Shown here: positions 57,510 to 59,228 of the stretch, piece by piece
Position numbering within the stretch: the stretch's first letter is position 1
Layout: each line of letters begins with the position of its first letter
NCBI GenBank assembly: GCA_007133195.1
Contig: SLNH01000433.1
Span: 1 to 59,228, forward strand
Direction of reading: 5' to 3'
From: Nannocystineae bacterium
GTDB lineage: Bacteria; Myxococcota_A; Polyangia; Haliangiales; Haliangiaceae
DNA length: 59,228 nucleotides
Translations under genes and position numbers: made by a program
Notes under the pieces: model-generated
What the model was told of the DNA's origin: nothing
Seen by the model: only the letters and a program-made list of their open reading frames with translations
The model's database searches: none

Positions 57510-59021
57510 CTAGCTCTCCGGGTACTCCGCCGACCGGTCCGAGTGCCCGCTCTCGTCAAACCGCAAGATCTTGCCCTTGTTGTCGATCTTGGTCAGGACG
57601 TTCACGGGCTTCGTCCACACCTTGTAGAGGTTTTCGAGCGTGTCCCGAGCCTGCGCGATGTCTAGATCCACGCCCTCGTGCGCGTGGTACAAAAGGAGCT
57701 CCCCGCGGTTTTCGAAGTTCGCGTCCTCTACGTAAATGAAGGGCTGCCCCCGGTTGGTGAGCGAGCGCAAAAGCTGCTCTTTAACCTGCTTGAACTCCCT
57801 CGAGACGATCTCCCAGTTGCCCGATCGATCGTTGAACCCGAAGGTGTAAAACTTCTGATCCAGGCAGAACTCGAGCGTGAAGAACTCGTCGAGGAAGGTC
57901 ACGTCGTTGTACAGCTTGCGCACCTCGAAGATCTTGCCGCGACCGAGCCCTAGCCGGCGATCCCAGTCGCGCTTGGCGACCATCGAATCGCACTCCTCCC
58001 ACTCCTTGCCGAACTGCCCTTTGTCCCATCGGCTCTCGATGTGGCGAAACAGCTCGACACCCAGTTTATAGGGATTGAGCCGCCCAGGCTGCGTGGCGAG
58101 GATACCCGAGCACGCGTCGGCGTAGTCCACGACCTCCGCGGCCGACAGCGCCTTCTCGGTCATGATCTTGCTGTGCCAGTACGTCGCCCACCCCTCGTTC
58201 ATGATTTTCGTCATCGCCTGTGGGGCGAAGTAGTACGCCTCGTCGCGCACGACCTCGAGGCAGTCTCGCTGCCAGTTCTCTAACGGGGCGTTGTCGAGCA
58301 AAAACAGCAGCACATCCCGCTGCCGCTCCTCGGGAAACTTCTTCTTGCGGCGCTTCTTCTCATCCTCCCGGCGCTTCCGCTGCTCCTCGAGGTAATCGGG
58401 CGGATTGATGTACTTGTCCATGTACTGCTTCGCCTGGAGCTTCGGCACCTCCTCCGCGGGCGCCTGCTCGCCCTGCTCGCCCTCCTCGCTCGCAGCTTGT
58501 CGCACGATATAGGGCGACATCGGATCGATCAGGTTCTCGAGCGACAAGCACACGTCGATGAAGTTTTCGACCTGCTCGACCCCGTGGTGCTCCATATGTC
58601 GCCGGATGAGCGAAGCGTGGTTCGCCATCCCGTCGATCATCTTGCGGTTGGTCTTCGAGAAGAAGTAGTTGTTCTTGAAAAAGTCCACGTGCCCCGTCAC
58701 GTGGGCCATGACGGTCTTCTGATCGACGAGCGAGTTCCCCTCCAAAAGGTAGGCGTAGGCGGGGTTGGTGTTGATCACCATCTCGTAGATCTTCGACATC
58801 CCCCACTCGTACCCCTTGGCGAGCTGCTCGTAGTCCATCCCGAACCGCCAGTGCGGATAGCGTGTCGGGAACCCGCCGTAGGAGGCGATCTCGTTCATCG
58901 TCTTGTAGTCGAGGACCTCGTAGACGATGGGGAAGAAATCGAGACCGTAATCGCGGGAGTACCCCTCGATCTCCATCTGCATGTCGCGCAGATACGTCGG
59001 TAGTCGCTTAACGGCCTTCAC
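57510..59021 (-). CDS. SpoVR family protein
   Basis: 503 residues from the GTG at 59021, which overlaps the YeaH-type stop by four bases. The sequence begins with [26 protein letters not shown] and has [33 protein letters not shown], both diagnostic of SpoVR/YcgB. A Lys/Arg-rich linker ([15 protein letters not shown]) sits in the middle. SpoVR, with PrkA (YeaG) and YeaH, forms a three-gene unit tied to sporulation in Bacillus and stress in E. coli; PrkA would lie beyond the right edge. Confidence 0.95.
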   Translation of the reverse strand: MKAVKRLPTYLRDMQMEIEGYSRDYGLDFFPIVYEVLDYKTMNEIASYGGFPTRYPHWRFGMDYEQLAKGYEWGMSKIYEMVINTNPAYAYLLEGNSLVDQKTVMAHVTGHVDFFKNNYFFSKTNRKMIDGMANHASLIRRHMEHHGVEQVENFIDVCLSLENLIDPMSPYIVRQAASEEGEQGEQAPAEEVPKLQAKQYMDKYINPPDYLEEQRKRREDEKKRRKKKFPEERQRDVLLFLLDNAPLENWQRDCLEVVRDEAYYFAPQAMTKIMNEGWATYWHSKIMTEKALSAAEVVDYADACSGILATQPGRLNPYKLGVELFRHIESRWDKGQFGKEWEECDSMVAKRDWDRRLGLGRGKIFEVRKLYNDVTFLDEFFTLEFCLDQKFYTFGFNDRSGNWEIVSREFKQVKEQLLRSLTNRGQPFIYVEDANFENRGELLLYHAHEGVDLDIAQARDTLENLYKVWTKPVNVLTKIDNKGKILRFDESGHSDRSAEYPES

Positions 59022-59228
59022 CTGCCTCTCCCCAGAAAATCGCGAATCGAGTCCATGATCGCTTCCTTGCCCTTGATCTCGGAGGTGATGAGCTCGTCTC
59101 GCTCCCCGAAGTGCTCCTGCAGATCCTTGATGAACTGCCCCGAGCCGTAGGGCGACTCGACCTGTCCATACGAGAACTGGTTCGACGCCGGCAGGATCTG
59201 GTTTTGGAGGAGCTCGACGCACGTCACC
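59018..59228 (-). CDS. YeaH/YhbH-family (DUF444) protein, 3' end only
   Basis: Only the last 69 residues are in the window ([18 protein letters not shown], then [16 protein letters not shown]), matching the C-terminus of YeaH/YhbH proteins, which accompany SpoVR. The VWA-like part lies outside the window. Its stop overlaps the SpoVR start by four bases, so they are translationally coupled. Confidence 0.85.
   Translation of the reverse strand, partial: VTCVELLQNQILPASNQFSYGQVESPYGSGQFIKDLQEHFGERDELITSEIKGKEAIMDSIRDFLGRGR

Overview
The window is high-GC, gene-dense bacterial chromosome with no rRNA, tRNA, phage, plasmid or CRISPR signature. The gene repertoire points to a deltaproteobacterial/Myxococcota-type Gram-negative: an rpoN–hpf–ptsN–hprK–rapZ–HPr–EI cluster, many acidic lipoproteins, eight-cysteine secreted domains, a PilZ–PEGA protein, a Ser/Thr kinase and a PP2C phosphatase, and SpoVR/YeaH. 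This assignment is inferred from gene content, not from a marker gene.

Layout. 1-304 (-) is an RRM RNA-binding protein with a polyglycine tail. 587-5931 (-) is a likely four-gene unit: an outer-membrane HExxH/propeller/barrel protein, a histidine-kinase-like protein lacking its phospho-acceptor His, a CobW-family GTPase and an MgtC-family protein. 5962-8131 (+) holds three lipoproteins, the first two being diverged paralogues with an eight-cysteine domain. 8139-8298 is a small element with 21-bp terminal inverted repeats (a MITE candidate) between convergent genes. 8295-15524 (-) is the sigma-54/nitrogen-type PTS cluster. 15950-22904 (-) is a complete phosphate regulon, phoB-phoR-pstSCAB-phoU, with a candidate Pho box before pstS. 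pyrG and a biotin carboxylase follow (-).

26603-31268 (+) carries a VWA protein, a CheA-like kinase with a single-domain response regulator, and a small membrane protein. A gamma-glutamyltransferase (-) and a PilZ–TM–PEGA protein (+) come next. 35404-46290 (-) is a long co-directional block: VWA/CoxE-like protein, MoxR ATPase, oligopeptidase B, small membrane protein, DUF3006-like protein, secreted MBL–HhH lipoprotein, FadL-type porin, MnmG and a lipoprotein. 46471-48058 (+) is a BamD-like lipoprotein plus TPR protein behind a clear sigma-70-type promoter. The rest holds a Ser/Thr kinase, TruD, a membrane protein with a long repeat-coded tail, an amidohydrolase lipoprotein, an outer-membrane beta-barrel, an unrecognised protein, a PP2C phosphatase, SpoVR and the end of a YeaH-type protein.

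Functional themes are global nutrient signalling (PTS-Ntr and Pho), envelope biogenesis and secreted or lipid-anchored proteins, and phospho-signalling. The least conventional items are the peptidase/propeller/barrel protein coupled to a pseudo-histidine kinase, the secreted ComEC-like/ComEA-like fusion beside a DUF3006 protein, the tandem eight-Cys lipoproteins, the MITE candidate, a 13-bp iteron-like array at 48601-48667, and strong hairpins without U-tracts at nearly every convergent gene junction.
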